Shown: positions 41,289 through 53,608 of the stretch, one piece after another
How positions within the stretch are numbered: position 1 is the first letter of the stretch
Layout: the number at the start of each line of letters is the position of its first letter
NCBI RefSeq assembly: GCF_001528665.1
Contig: NZ_BBYJ01000005.1
Coordinates: 480,261 to 544,260, forward strand
Source of the DNA: Microtetraspora malaysiensis
GTDB lineage: Bacteria; Actinomycetota; Actinomycetes; Streptosporangiales; Streptosporangiaceae
DNA length: 64,000 bases
Reading direction: 5' to 3'
Notes under the pieces: model-generated
Databases searched by the model: none
What the model was told of the DNA's origin: nothing
What the model saw: only the letters and a program-made list of their open reading frames with translations
Position numbers and translations under genes: made by a program

Positions 41289-43907
41289 TCATTCGTCGAG
41301 CGTGAGCTCGGCCAGCTGGCCGCGGGCGGTGACGCCCAGCTTGGGGAAGGCCTTGTACAGGTGCTGGCCCACGGTGCGCGGGCTCAGGAACAGGTGTGCG
41401 GCGATGTCCCGGTTGGACAGCCCTGTGGCGGCCAGCTGCACGATCTGCCGTTCCTGCGGGGTGAGCCGCACGAAGCGGTCCGCGCCGTTACGGCGCGGCG
41501 CGCTCCAGCCCGTGGCGCCCAGTTCCGTACGCGCCCGCTCGGCCCAGGGTTCGGCGCCGAGCCGCTCGAAGACCTCCAGCGCGGCCCGCAACTGCTCCTG
41601 TGCTTCGCCGGTGTGGCGAGCCCGGCGCAGCCACTCCCCGTACAGAAGTTCGGTACGCGCGCGGTCGAAGGGTCGATCGTGGACGGCCAGCGCGGCGCGG
41701 AAATGCGCGCCCGGGTCGCCGGAGGTGTCCAGCAGGGCGCGGCATCGGGAGACCAGGGCGTCGGCCCAGCGCTGATCCAGCGTCGCCGCCCAGGCCTCCA
41801 GCCGGGAGAACGGCTCCGCGGCGCGGGCGATCCTGCCGCTGCGCAGCGCGGCCTCGACCAGGTCGGGGACGTGGTGCATGGCCATGATCTGGTTGCGGGA
41901 CCGACCGTAGACGAGCGACTCCAGGCTGAGTAGGGCCTGCTCGGAGCGTCCCTGGCCGAGGTCGAGCAGGGCGAGCGCGCCCGGGTGCGCCGTGGCTGGA
42001 TCGAGCGCCTCGCCCCGGACCGCCGCGAACTGGTCCAGCAGCCCGGTGGCCTGGCGCGCCCACGCGGGCTGGCTGGTGTCGCCGGAGATGGCCACGGCCT
42101 CACTGGCCAGGCTGCGTGCCTCGGCGTGGCGGCCGCGAGCGTACTCGACCCGCGAGAGGAACGTCAGTGCCTGCGGCAACAGACCGACCATGCCCTCGGC
42201 CCTGATCGTGGCAGTGGCCGCGGAGGCCAGCATGTGGGTACGGGCGTCGTACTCGGCCAGGCCCAGCCCGCCGATCAGTAGCAGCCCGCGACGGTCGGCC
42301 TTCGCCAACGCGCGGGCCGACTCCACCACCTCGGCCAGGGGCGGCAGCCCGTCCGCCGGCCGGCCGAGCGCCATGGCGATGAACCAGCGCGACAGCTGGT
42401 GGACCGGGACGACCTCGTCGCCGGGCGGCACCTGGAGCGTGTCGAGCTGCTCGGCGGTGCGCCAGGCCATGTCGCGGTCCCCGTCGAACCAGATCATGGA
42501 CGCGGCGTCGAGCAGGAGCCAGGCGGCCGAGCGCGGATCGGCGGCCGCCAGATGGTCGACGCCCGCCGACAACATCGCGTGCGCTCCCGCGAGATGTCCT
42601 TCGCCATAGTCGGAGCAGGCGCGCACCCGGATCAGCCGGGAGGTCAGCTCGGTGTCGGGATTGCCGGCGCCCTCGGCCAGGTTCCTGGCCCGATCGAAGC
42701 GACCGCTGTACTCGGTCGCCTCGGCGGCGAGCGTGAGCCTGCGTGCCCGGTCCGCGATCTCCGGACTCAGCGAGGCGGCGCGCTCGTAGGCCGCCGCCGC
42801 GGCCGCGTACCCGCTGCGGGAATGGGCGCGGTCGGCGGCCGACTCCAGCCGGGCCGCCACCCGCTCGTCGGCGGCCAGCGTGGCCGCGGCCAGGTGCCAG
42901 GCACTCCGGTCGGCGTCCGCGGTACGGTCCAGGGCGTCGCTGAGCGCGTGGTGCACAGTCAGCTGCCTGGCCAGCGGCGTACGCTGCCAGACGGCCGCGC
43001 GCACGAGCGGGTGGCGGAACTCCAGCCGCTTGCCCTCACCCAGGACGACCAGCCCGGCCGCGAGCACCTGCTCCACGTCCTCCGGCGTACTCCCCAGCGC
43101 CCCGGCGGCGGCCAGCACGATGCCCGGCTCACCCGTGCTGTCGGCGGCGGCGACCTGGAGCATGACCTGGGCGCTCGTCGGCAGCCCGTCGGCCTGGGCG
43201 GCGAAGGCCTCCTCCAGGCGTGCGGTGAGGGAGAGCTCGTCGGCGGGGCCGTGCGACTTGGGCAGCTCGATGAGCGCCAGTGGGTTGCCCGCCGCCTCGG
43301 TGAGAATCCGCTGCCGGGACCCGGCGGGCAGGGTGCGGCCGGCGGAGTCGAGCAGCTCCGCGGCTGCCGCCTCGTCCAGGCCGGACAGCTCCAGCACGGG
43401 CAGTCCCTTGGCCTCGAACCCCGGGCGCGTGGCGAACACCATCACCACGCCCTCGGCCGCCAGCCGCCGCGCCGCGATCAGCAGCGCTTCGGCCGAGGCG
43501 TGATCCAGCCACTGGGCATCGTCGATCAGGCACACCACCGGCCCGCTCTCGGCCAGCTCGGACAGCAGCGACAGGACCGCCAGCCCGATCAGGAACCGGT
43601 CCCCCGCACCGCTCTCGCCGAGCCCGAAGGCGCCGCGCAGGGCGGCCGCCTGCCTGTCCGGGATGTGCTCCAGACGGCCGAGTACCGACCTGAACAGCAT
43701 GTGCAGGGCACTGAACGGCAACTCCGCCTCTGCCTCGATGCCCGTGGTCCGCAGGACGTGGACATCGGTCCGGTCGGCGTGGCCGAGTAGGGCGGTCTTG
43801 CCGATGCCGGGCTCCCCCAGGACGACCAGGGCGCCGCTGACCCCCTCCCGCGCACCGTCCAGCAGCGCGTCGATGATCTTCAACTCATGATCCCGGCCCC
43901 ACAACAT
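41289..43907 (-). CDS. LAL-type LuxR regulator (large ATP-binding LuxR)
   Basis: 872 residues from ATG 43907 (MLWGRDHELKIIDALLDGAR), the usual LAL N-terminus; ATG 43937 is an alternative. Walker A is VLGEPGIGKTALLGHADR and Walker B is VVCLIDDAQWLDHAS. A long helical TPR-like middle follows, and the C-terminal LuxR helix-turn-helix is LTPQERQIVQLAATGLSNRD then FLSPRTVGQHLYKAFPKLGV. LAL proteins (MalT/PikD-like) activate catabolic or antibiotic pathway genes. It is divergent from the epoxide-hydrolase-like gene 64 bp away, its most obvious target. Confidence 0.92.
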   Translation of the reverse strand: MLWGRDHELKIIDALLDGAREGVSGALVVLGEPGIGKTALLGHADRTDVHVLRTTGIEAEAELPFSALHMLFRSVLGRLEHIPDRQAAALRGAFGLGESGAGDRFLIGLAVLSLLSELAESGPVVCLIDDAQWLDHASAEALLIAARRLAAEGVVMVFATRPGFEAKGLPVLELSGLDEAAAAELLDSAGRTLPAGSRQRILTEAAGNPLALIELPKSHGPADELSLTARLEEAFAAQADGLPTSAQVMLQVAAADSTGEPGIVLAAAGALGSTPEDVEQVLAAGLVVLGEGKRLEFRHPLVRAAVWQRTPLARQLTVHHALSDALDRTADADRSAWHLAAATLAADERVAARLESAADRAHSRSGYAAAAAAYERAASLSPEIADRARRLTLAAEATEYSGRFDRARNLAEGAGNPDTELTSRLIRVRACSDYGEGHLAGAHAMLSAGVDHLAAADPRSAAWLLLDAASMIWFDGDRDMAWRTAEQLDTLQVPPGDEVVPVHQLSRWFIAMALGRPADGLPPLAEVVESARALAKADRRGLLLIGGLGLAEYDARTHMLASAATATIRAEGMVGLLPQALTFLSRVEYARGRHAEARSLASEAVAISGDTSQPAWARQATGLLDQFAAVRGEALDPATAHPGALALLDLGQGRSEQALLSLESLVYGRSRNQIMAMHHVPDLVEAALRSGRIARAAEPFSRLEAWAATLDQRWADALVSRCRALLDTSGDPGAHFRAALAVHDRPFDRARTELLYGEWLRRARHTGEAQEQLRAALEVFERLGAEPWAERARTELGATGWSAPRRNGADRFVRLTPQERQIVQLAATGLSNRDIAAHLFLSPRTVGQHLYKAFPKLGVTARGQLAELTLDE

Positions 43908-43971
43908 GGGTCGAAGATTACCTATGCGATGACTCATGCCGAGATCTTGGGCTCCTTCTACTGTTGTCGAC

Positions 43972-45096
43972 ATGAAGCCATACAGCGTGAACATTGCCCA
44001 GGCCGACCTCGATGACCTGCACGAACGGCTCCGCCGTACCCGATGGACCCGCGAGATCGCCGGGCAGGGCTGGAGCCGCGGCGTACCCCTGGACTACCTC
44101 AAGGGACTGGCCGACTACTGGCTCAACGACTTCGACTGGCGGGCGGCCGAGACTGAGTACAACAAGCACCCGCAGTTCGTCACCGAGATCGACGGGCAGA
44201 ACATCCACTTCTTCCACATCAGGTCGAGCTCCGAGGACGCCCTGCCGTTGCTGCTCCTGCCCGACAACCCGGGCGGCGTGATCGGCTTCCTCGACGTGCT
44301 CGACGAGCTGTCGCGTGACTTCCACCTGGTCGTCCCTTCCTGCCCGGGCGTCGGGTTCTCCGGCTATGTCACCGAGCCGGGCTGGACGGTTCCCCGTACG
44401 GCCGCGGCCTTCGCCGAGCTGATGTCCAAGCTCGGCTACGAGCGATTCGGGACACAGGGCGGCGGCGGAGGCGCCAACCTCGGCCTGGAGCTGGCCCGCC
44501 AGGTGCCCGAGCGGGTAGTGGGCGTGCACGTCAACGCCTGGGTCGCCTTCCCCTCGCCGGACGAGAGCGAGTTCACCGCCGACGAGCAGCGGCGGCTGGG
44601 CATCATGCAGAACTTCATGCAGGAGGGCCTCGGATTCAACCAGATCATGTCGACCCGGCCGCAGACCATCGCCTACGGGCTGACCGACTCACCGGTCGCG
44701 CAGCTCGCGTGGATCGTGGAGAAATTCAAGGAGTGGACCGACTCCGCAGCCGAGCTCCCCGAGGACGCCTTCTCCCGCGACCGGATCCTGACCGACGTGA
44801 GCATCATGTGGTTCACCGCCACCGCGGGGTCAGTGGCCAACCTCTACTACGACATGGGCCACGACCCGGGCGCCTACGCCCCCAAGCCGCGGGTGACCGT
44901 CCCCACGGCCGTGCTGCTGGCCAAGGATGACGTCACGATCCGCCGCTTCGCCGAGCGGGACGCCGACATCCAGCGCTGGACCGAGCTCGACCGCGGCGGC
45001 GCCTACCTGGCCCTCGAGGTGCCCGACCTGCTGGTGGCGGACGTGCGGGCGTTCTTCGGCCGGCTGGTCGAGCCGGCTTCCGCGGCGAGCGCCTGA
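43972..45096 (+). CDS. Epoxide hydrolase homologue lacking catalytic residues (probable pseudoenzyme)
   Basis: 374 residues with the EHN-domain N-terminus (VNIAQADLDDLHERLRRTRW) and the overall pattern of microsomal-type epoxide hydrolases. However, the HGWPGS oxyanion motif reads LPDNPGGVIGF. The nucleophile elbow GGDWG reads QGGGGGANLG, so Asp becomes Gly. The C-terminal GGHFAALE reads RGGAYLALEVPDLL, so the catalytic His is lost. The frame is intact and codon use normal, so it looks maintained rather than decayed. It may bind a ligand or use a different chemistry. It is divergent from the LAL regulator at 41289 and probably regulated by it. Confidence 0.85.
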   Translation: MKPYSVNIAQADLDDLHERLRRTRWTREIAGQGWSRGVPLDYLKGLADYWLNDFDWRAAETEYNKHPQFVTEIDGQNIHFFHIRSSSEDALPLLLLPDNPGGVIGFLDVLDELSRDFHLVVPSCPGVGFSGYVTEPGWTVPRTAAAFAELMSKLGYERFGTQGGGGGANLGLELARQVPERVVGVHVNAWVAFPSPDESEFTADEQRRLGIMQNFMQEGLGFNQIMSTRPQTIAYGLTDSPVAQLAWIVEKFKEWTDSAAELPEDAFSRDRILTDVSIMWFTATAGSVANLYYDMGHDPGAYAPKPRVTVPTAVLLAKDDVTIRRFAERDADIQRWTELDRGGAYLALEVPDLLVADVRAFFGRLVEPASAASA

Positions 45097-45208
45097 CCAG
45101 GAAGTGCACGACGGGCCGGGCGATCGCCCACAGCAGTGCCCCCAAGGGGCACCTCGAGTCGCTCGGCCCAGATGATCCGGCTGCGCACAACCGCACGTCC
45201 CGGCCGGC

Positions 45209-45278
45209 TCGAACACGGTGAACCCGTTCCTCATCACCGACGAGGCCGCCGAGCTGATCGACTTCCTCAAACCCGGCT
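45209..45278 (+). pseudogene. VOC-family protein N-terminal relic
   Basis: The plus strand reads NTVNPFLITDEAAELIDFLK, then loses similarity. This is the first beta-alpha unit of glyoxalase/PhnB-like VOC proteins. A complete but different VOC gene lies 1.5 kb downstream. Confidence 0.5.
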
Positions 45279-45363
45279 GGCCGTTCACTGACGGCCTGGA
45301 GTCGGGGATCCCGGAGGAGAGATCGGGGGGTATGCCCTACCGCGCGAGGCCAGCCGATGCTGC

Positions 45364-46119
45364 ATGATCTTTCTTGTGAAGGCGATGGTGATAACGGGCG
45401 GTCTGCTGGCTTCCGCGGCGTTGGTGAGTGGATGTGGCTTGCAGAACATCACGCGAGCAGCCAACAACGAGACCGTCACGTACGACGTGAAGGACAAGGT
45501 GGCCAGGGTCGTCCTGGTGGGCGGCTCGGGTGAGATCGAGGTCGACGAGGCGGACGACAGCGTCGTCAAGGTGGGCGAGACCCTCCGCTGGTCCTCAGGC
45601 AAGCCCGTCACCGAGCACAAGGTGGAGGGCGACGCTCTCGTGATGAGCTACGAGTGCCCGCACGCCATGGACAACTGCTCGGTCAGCTACAAGGTCAAGG
45701 TGCCCAAGGGCATGCGGGTAGAGGCGAAGGTCGGTTCGGGTGACGTCCGCCTGAACGCGCTGAGCGGCCCCACCAAAGTGGAAACCGGTTCCGGTGACGT
45801 GTATCTCACCGAGCTGAGCGGTCCGATCACGGCCAAGGTGGGCTCCGGGGACCTGGAAGGCACCGCGCTGACGGGTAAGGAGCTCAAGGTCGAGGCCGAC
45901 TCGGGCAACGCCACGCTGAAGTACGCCACCGTTCCCGACAACGTCAACGTGTCGGCCGGCTCGGGGGATGCGGAGATCACACTTCCCGACGGGCCGTACA
46001 GCGTGGACACCCAGACGAGATCGGGTGATACGACGATCTCGGTGAAGACCGATCTGGGCTCGCCGCACAGGGTCGTGATCCACACCGGTTCCGGCAACGT
46101 CAGCCTCCTGCCCGCGTAG
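45364..46119 (+). CDS. DUF4097 surface lipoprotein with beta-helix repeats
   Basis: 251 residues. The lipobox LASAALVSGCG near residue 24 predicts a lipid-anchored exported protein; starts at 45376 or 45385 are also possible and none has a clear ribosome binding site. The body is a DUF4097-type beta-solenoid of recurring GSGDV units (AKVGSGDVRLNALSGPTKVE; TGSGDVYLTELSGPITAKVG; GSGDLEGTALTGKELKVEAD). Two Cys (YECPHAMDNCS) may form a disulfide. Such proteins are often adhesin-like or linked to membrane-stress operons. The function is unknown. Confidence 0.82.
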   Translation: MIFLVKAMVITGGLLASAALVSGCGLQNITRAANNETVTYDVKDKVARVVLVGGSGEIEVDEADDSVVKVGETLRWSSGKPVTEHKVEGDALVMSYECPHAMDNCSVSYKVKVPKGMRVEAKVGSGDVRLNALSGPTKVETGSGDVYLTELSGPITAKVGSGDLEGTALTGKELKVEADSGNATLKYATVPDNVNVSAGSGDAEITLPDGPYSVDTQTRSGDTTISVKTDLGSPHRVVIHTGSGNVSLLPA

Positions 46120-46271
46120 GTCGCGCCGCTGCCCGGCGACATCCTTCCCCGCCTTCCTCCGGGAACGGCGGGGATTTGGTGTTCCTTAAGGGCGCCGGCC
46201 GCCGGCTCACCTGTCCACGCCCTCCTCGGGCGGCGAGCTCCGCACCGCCTGGCCCGACCTACGATTCTCCT

Positions 46272-46724
<453 letters not shown>

Positions 46725-46729
46725 CCCGC

Positions 46730-47140
46730 ATGGATATCACTATTCACACGTCCTTTCTCCCGCATGACGACCCGGACGCATCCCTGTCCTTCTATCGCGA
46801 CGCCCTCGGCTTCGAGGTCCGCAGCGATGTCGGACACGGCAGGATGCGCTGGATCACGGTCGGCCCCGCCGGCCAGCCCGGCACGTCCATCCTCCTGGCG
46901 CCGCCGGCCGCCGACCCCGGCATCACCGACGACGAGCGCCGCACCATTACCGAGATGATGGCGAAAGGCACCTACGGCTGGATCTTGCTGGCTACCCCCG
47001 ACCTTGACGGCACGTTCGAGAAGCTGCAGGCCGGCGACACCGAGGTCGTCCAGGAGCCGACCGAGCAGCCGTACGGGGTTCGCGACTGCGCCTTCCGCGA
47101 CCCGGCGGGCAACCTGGTCCGCATTCAGGAACTGCGCTGA
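46730..47140 (+). CDS. VOC-family (glyoxalase/bleomycin-resistance fold) protein
   Basis: 136 residues. The first beta-alpha-beta unit is TSFLPHDDPDASLSFYRDAL then GFEVRSDV; the second ends QPYGVRDCAFRDPAGNLVRI, the standard VOC C-terminus with a metal-ligand position in the RDPxGN region. It could be a glyoxalase-like enzyme or a drug-binding protein. It is translated with the AraC regulator immediately upstream. Confidence 0.88.
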   Translation: MDITIHTSFLPHDDPDASLSFYRDALGFEVRSDVGHGRMRWITVGPAGQPGTSILLAPPAADPGITDDERRTITEMMAKGTYGWILLATPDLDGTFEKLQAGDTEVVQEPTEQPYGVRDCAFRDPAGNLVRIQELR

Positions 47141-47268
47141 GCCGTGCGCGGTCTACGAAGAAGAACCAGACGCACTGCTCGAAGCTGGTTGGATCGAACC
47201 GGCGATGCCGACGGAGACCGCGAAGGCGGCCCTGCCTAACAGGCCTAATAGATGGAGTCACGATAAGC

Positions 47269-49659
<2,391 letters not shown>

Positions 49660-49694
49660 GTCGGCAGCGGGAAAGCCGGAGGTCGGCGCGATGA

Positions 49695-49734
49695 GCCGAC
49701 GCCTCTCCTCGTCTTCCGCGGAGGCGGCGTCGGC
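49695..49734. terminator. Bidirectional hairpin between convergent genes
   Basis: GCCGACGCC (49695-49703) and GGCGTCGGC (49726-49734) are perfect complements with a 22-nt loop that can form an inner CTCC/GGAG helix. It lies 35 nt after the UvrA-like stop and before the convergent gene ending at 49817, so it could serve both. Confidence 0.55.
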
Positions 49735-49816
49735 CGGCGCGGAGAAGGGTGGAGGTAGTTCGGTTTATCCGAGGGCCGTCCACCCCCGGAAGCGCCCCGC
49801 ACAGGGCCGCTTCCGG

Positions 49817-52486
49817 TCACGCCGACAACCGCTGGTGGAGGCGACGGGCCTCCTCGACCACCCGGCTACCCCCGCGCCGCGTCGCGACCGCGGCGAGCTC
49901 CGGGATGTCGCCGCGCGCTCCGGCCAGGGCGGCCGCTCTGGCACCGACCGCGAGGAGGTCCCCGAGCCCCGCCCTGGCCCTCTCCCCCGCCGCGGGCAGC
50001 AGCGCGGGCAGCGCCTCCGTGAGGATCGACCACACCGAAGCGTGCGCCCCCGCCCGCACGGCGTCGTCCAGGACGGTCACCGCTCGGTTGAGCTTCAGCA
50101 GGCCCGCGACGGCCATGTCCACGAGCAAGCGTCCGATCTCCGCCGCGGGCACCTCGTCCCGCGCGGCCAGTGTGACCAGGGCGTCGGTCGCCGCCGCACG
50201 ACGTGCCGGCCGCGCGTGGGCCATGACGCAGACGATCGCCCCGGCTGTCGCCGCACCGACCGGGCCGTCCCCGTGGACGAGTCTCCGGAGCGCCACCATC
50301 TGGCCGTCGTCGCCGTAGGCCAGCCATGGGGCGGATTCCAGGAGGTGCGCGGCTACGACGTCGCGGTGGGACGGCATGATCGTCGGCCACCACACCGTCT
50401 CACCAGAGTGGGCCCCCGACACCGTGTCGGTCTCCACGGTCCACAGCTTCCGGATCTCCTCGGGAACACCCGGAGGCGGCGTCACCCGGGAACGCATCCT
50501 CTGGATGGCCATCTCCATGCCGTAAATGCTGTCGTACCCGCGGCGGCTCCCGACATCGCTCGTCACCGTGGGATCGGGCAGCCCGCCGTCGCGCAGCAGT
50601 GCGGCCAGGCGCCGCCCCGCCTCCGAGGTCAGTCGTTCCGCCCGTACGACCGTCGCCGGGTCCACGGTCCTGGGCAGCCGGAGCAGCGCCTGGTGGAAGT
50701 CGGCGGGCAGCGGTTCGGCGCCCTCGAGGCGTTCCATCCGGTCGAGCAGAATGCCGGGGTCGACGTGTCCGGTCGCCGCGGTCGGCGTCGCGAGCAGCAG
50801 CGGCATCGAGTGCCCGGCCTCCAACATGAAGATCACCTCGCGCAGCCGGCGCTGGACGAGCACTTGGACGCTCCGGTCGTAAGGCGGGTGTTCGCGCTGG
50901 TAGTCGGCCAGCCGACCGGTGAGCTCCCTGCTCTCCTCAGGAGACACCACCGCCAGCGCGGCCCGGGACAGCAGGGAGTGGGCGTACCGGTCGAAGCCGC
51001 TGATGCCGTACACGTAGACATGGGAGTCCAACGGCTCGCGCCAGGCGCGCCGCCGCCACGGGGTGAGCGCCGCGACGACGGCCGCGCGGTCACGGTGGGT
51101 GAGTTCGACCAGCGCCGCGAGGATGCGCTCGAACACGGCGGGCTCCTCAGGCCAGAGGGGGCGGCGGCCCAGTTCGACCGCCAGTTCCTCCGCCGAGGTG
51201 ATGGGCGGCAGGAGACCGGGCAGCGGCGCCACGATCAGGGCCGCAGCTGTGGGTGGATCTTCCGGCTCCTCGGCCGTCACCTCACCGAAGACGGCCGCGA
51301 TCCGCTCCCGGAGCTCGGGCACAAGCCCGCCCGCCGCCGCCCGGACCTCCTCCGCCGCCAACGGGTCCGCATGCGCCGCGAGTGCCACCGCGAGCCGTAC
51401 CGCCCGGCCCTGGAGGGCGGCGTCTTCGTGGCCGAAGACCATCGCCAGCGCGGCCAGCGCGCCGCCGGCCCGGCCGGGAGCCCCGTCACCGGTCGCCGAA
51501 CGCGCGATCCACCGCAGGGCGGCCGTGACGAACTTCTTCTCCGGCCGGAAGGCGAGGGCGTGGACCGCCTCGGCGAACAGCTCGTCACCGAGCAGGCCCT
51601 CGTCGTCGGCCGGGCCCAGCGCGTCGAGCGCCATCTGCAGGAACGGCGACGCGGCCGACGGCAGCAGCCGGACGAAGTCGAGCAGCGGGATCTCCGCCGA
51701 CGAGGGCCGCAGGTTCGTCCACATCGTCACGAACGGACTGAGCTCCGCCGCGTCGCCCCCGGCGAGGAAGCGCGCGGCGCAACCGTCGATCAGGTCCTGG
51801 CGCTTCAGCCGGCCGGAGTCGCCGAGGTCGGCGAGTGCCGAGACGAGCGACGTCTCCGGGGCCCACTCGTGGTCCGCGGCCAGTGTGGCGGCGACCCCCT
51901 CCGCGCGGAACAGCCGCGGGACCATCGCGTCGAGCAGCGGGTCGTCCTCGATGGTGGCGCGCCCGCCGTTCTCGCGGCGCTTCGCGCTCGCGTGGCGGAC
52001 CCAGCCATCGACGAACGTGTCCGCTTCCGGCGGCTCGCTGCCCGTCTCCACCAGCAGCCCGACAGCCAGCTCCCACCCCGGCGGACCGTCGAGACGACGC
52101 CACCGGCCCGCCGGGCGCGGCAGCCGCCGTACCAGCCGGGCCGCAAGGTCCGCGCGCCACTCCTGCGGCCGGGCCCGCACCAGCGACCGGATGCGCTCGG
52201 CGTCCAGGCGCGGGTCGGGCACCCGGCTCAGCTCGCGCCGACCGAGCCAGGCCGCCACCTGAGCCGGGCGCGTGAAGCAGGCCGCGCCCGCGAGGCGAAG
52301 CCCCGCGGCCTGGCTCTCGACCTTCCAGCGTGTCGCCATTCCCTCGGCGAGGCGGTCGGCCAGATAGCGGCGAAGCCGCTCGGCCACCACCTGCCGTCCC
52401 GGCTCGTCGAGGGACGCGAGGACGTCCATCAGGTCGTCGTTGCGACGCCCTTCGATGCGCTCGAGGACCTCCTGCCACGGGTTCAC
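49817..52486 (-). CDS. Large alpha-helical protein, DUF6493-like
   Basis: 889 residues, Ala/Leu/Arg-rich, with no signal peptide, membrane segment or P-loop. Helical repeats resembling HEAT units run throughout, for example FVTAALRWIARSATGDGAPG and LVDMAVAGLLKLNRAVTVLD. The layout and size match the DUF6493 family, whose members in actinomycetes accompany SWIM zinc-finger and MoxR-ATPase genes, which are not present here. The assignment is from general resemblance, not a diagnostic motif. Start MNPWQEVLERIE at 52486. Confidence 0.6.
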   Translation of the reverse strand: MNPWQEVLERIEGRRNDDLMDVLASLDEPGRQVVAERLRRYLADRLAEGMATRWKVESQAAGLRLAGAACFTRPAQVAAWLGRRELSRVPDPRLDAERIRSLVRARPQEWRADLAARLVRRLPRPAGRWRRLDGPPGWELAVGLLVETGSEPPEADTFVDGWVRHASAKRRENGGRATIEDDPLLDAMVPRLFRAEGVAATLAADHEWAPETSLVSALADLGDSGRLKRQDLIDGCAARFLAGGDAAELSPFVTMWTNLRPSSAEIPLLDFVRLLPSAASPFLQMALDALGPADDEGLLGDELFAEAVHALAFRPEKKFVTAALRWIARSATGDGAPGRAGGALAALAMVFGHEDAALQGRAVRLAVALAAHADPLAAEEVRAAAGGLVPELRERIAAVFGEVTAEEPEDPPTAAALIVAPLPGLLPPITSAEELAVELGRRPLWPEEPAVFERILAALVELTHRDRAAVVAALTPWRRRAWREPLDSHVYVYGISGFDRYAHSLLSRAALAVVSPEESRELTGRLADYQREHPPYDRSVQVLVQRRLREVIFMLEAGHSMPLLLATPTAATGHVDPGILLDRMERLEGAEPLPADFHQALLRLPRTVDPATVVRAERLTSEAGRRLAALLRDGGLPDPTVTSDVGSRRGYDSIYGMEMAIQRMRSRVTPPPGVPEEIRKLWTVETDTVSGAHSGETVWWPTIMPSHRDVVAAHLLESAPWLAYGDDGQMVALRRLVHGDGPVGAATAGAIVCVMAHARPARRAAATDALVTLAARDEVPAAEIGRLLVDMAVAGLLKLNRAVTVLDDAVRAGAHASVWSILTEALPALLPAAGERARAGLGDLLAVGARAAALAGARGDIPELAAVATRRGGSRVVEEARRLHQRLSA

Positions 52487-52639
52487 GCGAGCACCGTGCC
52501 GTAGGAGCTGGACGGACCTGGGCGGCCTGACACCGGGTCGGGAAGGGAAGAGCGAACGTGTGAATACGTCGGCAGCGCATCAACCATGGCGGGGACCATA
52601 CTGATCGCCACCGACAGTTCCGCTGTGCGTCGCGCAGAC

Positions 52640-52669
52640 GTCGTCGGCCCATATGTCGTCGGCCCATAT
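52640..52669. repeat. Tandem 15-bp repeat
   Basis: GTCGTCGGCCCATAT occurs twice head to tail (52640-52654, 52655-52669), followed by a related CACGACATGT. It lies in the divergent space between the DUF6493-like gene and the hydrolase at 52740, 70 bp before the latter. It is likely a protein-binding site. Confidence 0.6.
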
Positions 52670-52739
52670 CACGACATGTCCCCCGACGTAACCGGAGGGC
52701 GGTGGTTCGGCTCGGTGACGACTGTCGCAGAGTTGGACT

Positions 52740-53492
52740 ATGTGCCACTCCACCGACAGCCGCCCGCCCGCCCCGCCCGACCCGGGCCCGGTCGCGGAGC
52801 ACGAGCCCGTCACGCTGACCTCGGCGGACGGCAGCCGCCTGGCCGCGCACGTCGCGCTGCCCGCCCGGCCGCCGCGCGGACGGATGGTCGTGCTGCCCGA
52901 CGTGCGCGGGCTGCACCCCTACTATCGCGAGCTTGTCGTACGGTTCGCCGAGGCCGGGTTCGCGGCCGCGGCGATCGACTGGTTCGGCCGCACCACCGAG
53001 AACGACGAGCGCGGCGATGACTTTCCGTTCCGGTCGCACCTGCCTCACGTGGACCCGCGCAACGTCGCCGCCGACGTCTCGGTGGCCCTGGAGCACCTGG
53101 CCGGGCGCGGGGCGACCGGCCCCGCCTTCACCGCGGGATTCTGCTTCGGCGGCAGCATGTCGTGGCGGTTGTCCGCAGGCCCGGTGGACCTGTCCGGTGC
53201 GATCGGCTTCTACGGCCGCCCGGCGCTGGTCCGCGAGGTGATCCCGGAGATGCGCCGCCCACTGCTGTTGCTCATCGCGGGCAACGACAGCGTGACCCCG
53301 GCCAGGGAGTTCGAGGAGTTCACCGGCGAACTCGCCGAGGCCGGCGTGCCGTACGAGGCCCACACCTATCCCGGCGCCCCGCACTCCTTCTTTGACCGCG
53401 CCTACGCCGAGTGGGGTGAGGCGTGCGCGGACGCCTGGCGGCGGATCCTCGATTTCACCGACCGGCACGGCGCGACGGCCGGACCCGCCTGA
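52740..53492 (+). CDS. Dienelactone hydrolase family protein
   Basis: 250 residues. The Cys nucleophile sits in FTAGFCFGGSMSWRL, the acid in LIAGNDSVTPAREF and the His in GAPHSFFDRAYAEW, matching DLH (carboxymethylenebutenolidase) enzymes. VVLPDVRGLHPYYRELVVRF is the conserved N-terminal block. No obvious ribosome binding site precedes ATG 52740. Likely hydrolyses dienelactones in aromatic degradation or related esters. Confidence 0.88.
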   Translation: MCHSTDSRPPAPPDPGPVAEHEPVTLTSADGSRLAAHVALPARPPRGRMVVLPDVRGLHPYYRELVVRFAEAGFAAAAIDWFGRTTENDERGDDFPFRSHLPHVDPRNVAADVSVALEHLAGRGATGPAFTAGFCFGGSMSWRLSAGPVDLSGAIGFYGRPALVREVIPEMRRPLLLLIAGNDSVTPAREFEEFTGELAEAGVPYEAHTYPGAPHSFFDRAYAEWGEACADAWRRILDFTDRHGATAGPA

Positions 53493-53568
53493 AGCCCCCG
53501 CTCGCCCGCTCGGATGGGTGAGATGAGCCCCGAAGCCGAGCACTCACGGAGGTCATGTCGCCGCGACG

Positions 53569-53608
53569 GTTGACCCTGACGCAGGGGCAACCTCTCAGCA
53601 TGGTGGCA
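53569..53608 (+). promoter_or_regulatory. MerR-type promoter
   Basis: The dyad GTTGACCCT (53569-53577), 5 nt, AGGGGCAAC (53583-53591) overlaps a TTGACC -35, with a 19-bp spacer to a weak -10 near 53595-53601. The predicted start coincides with the ATG at 53608. The long spacer with an internal dyad is the hallmark of MerR-activated promoters; a MerR gene follows in the same operon. Confidence 0.6.
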
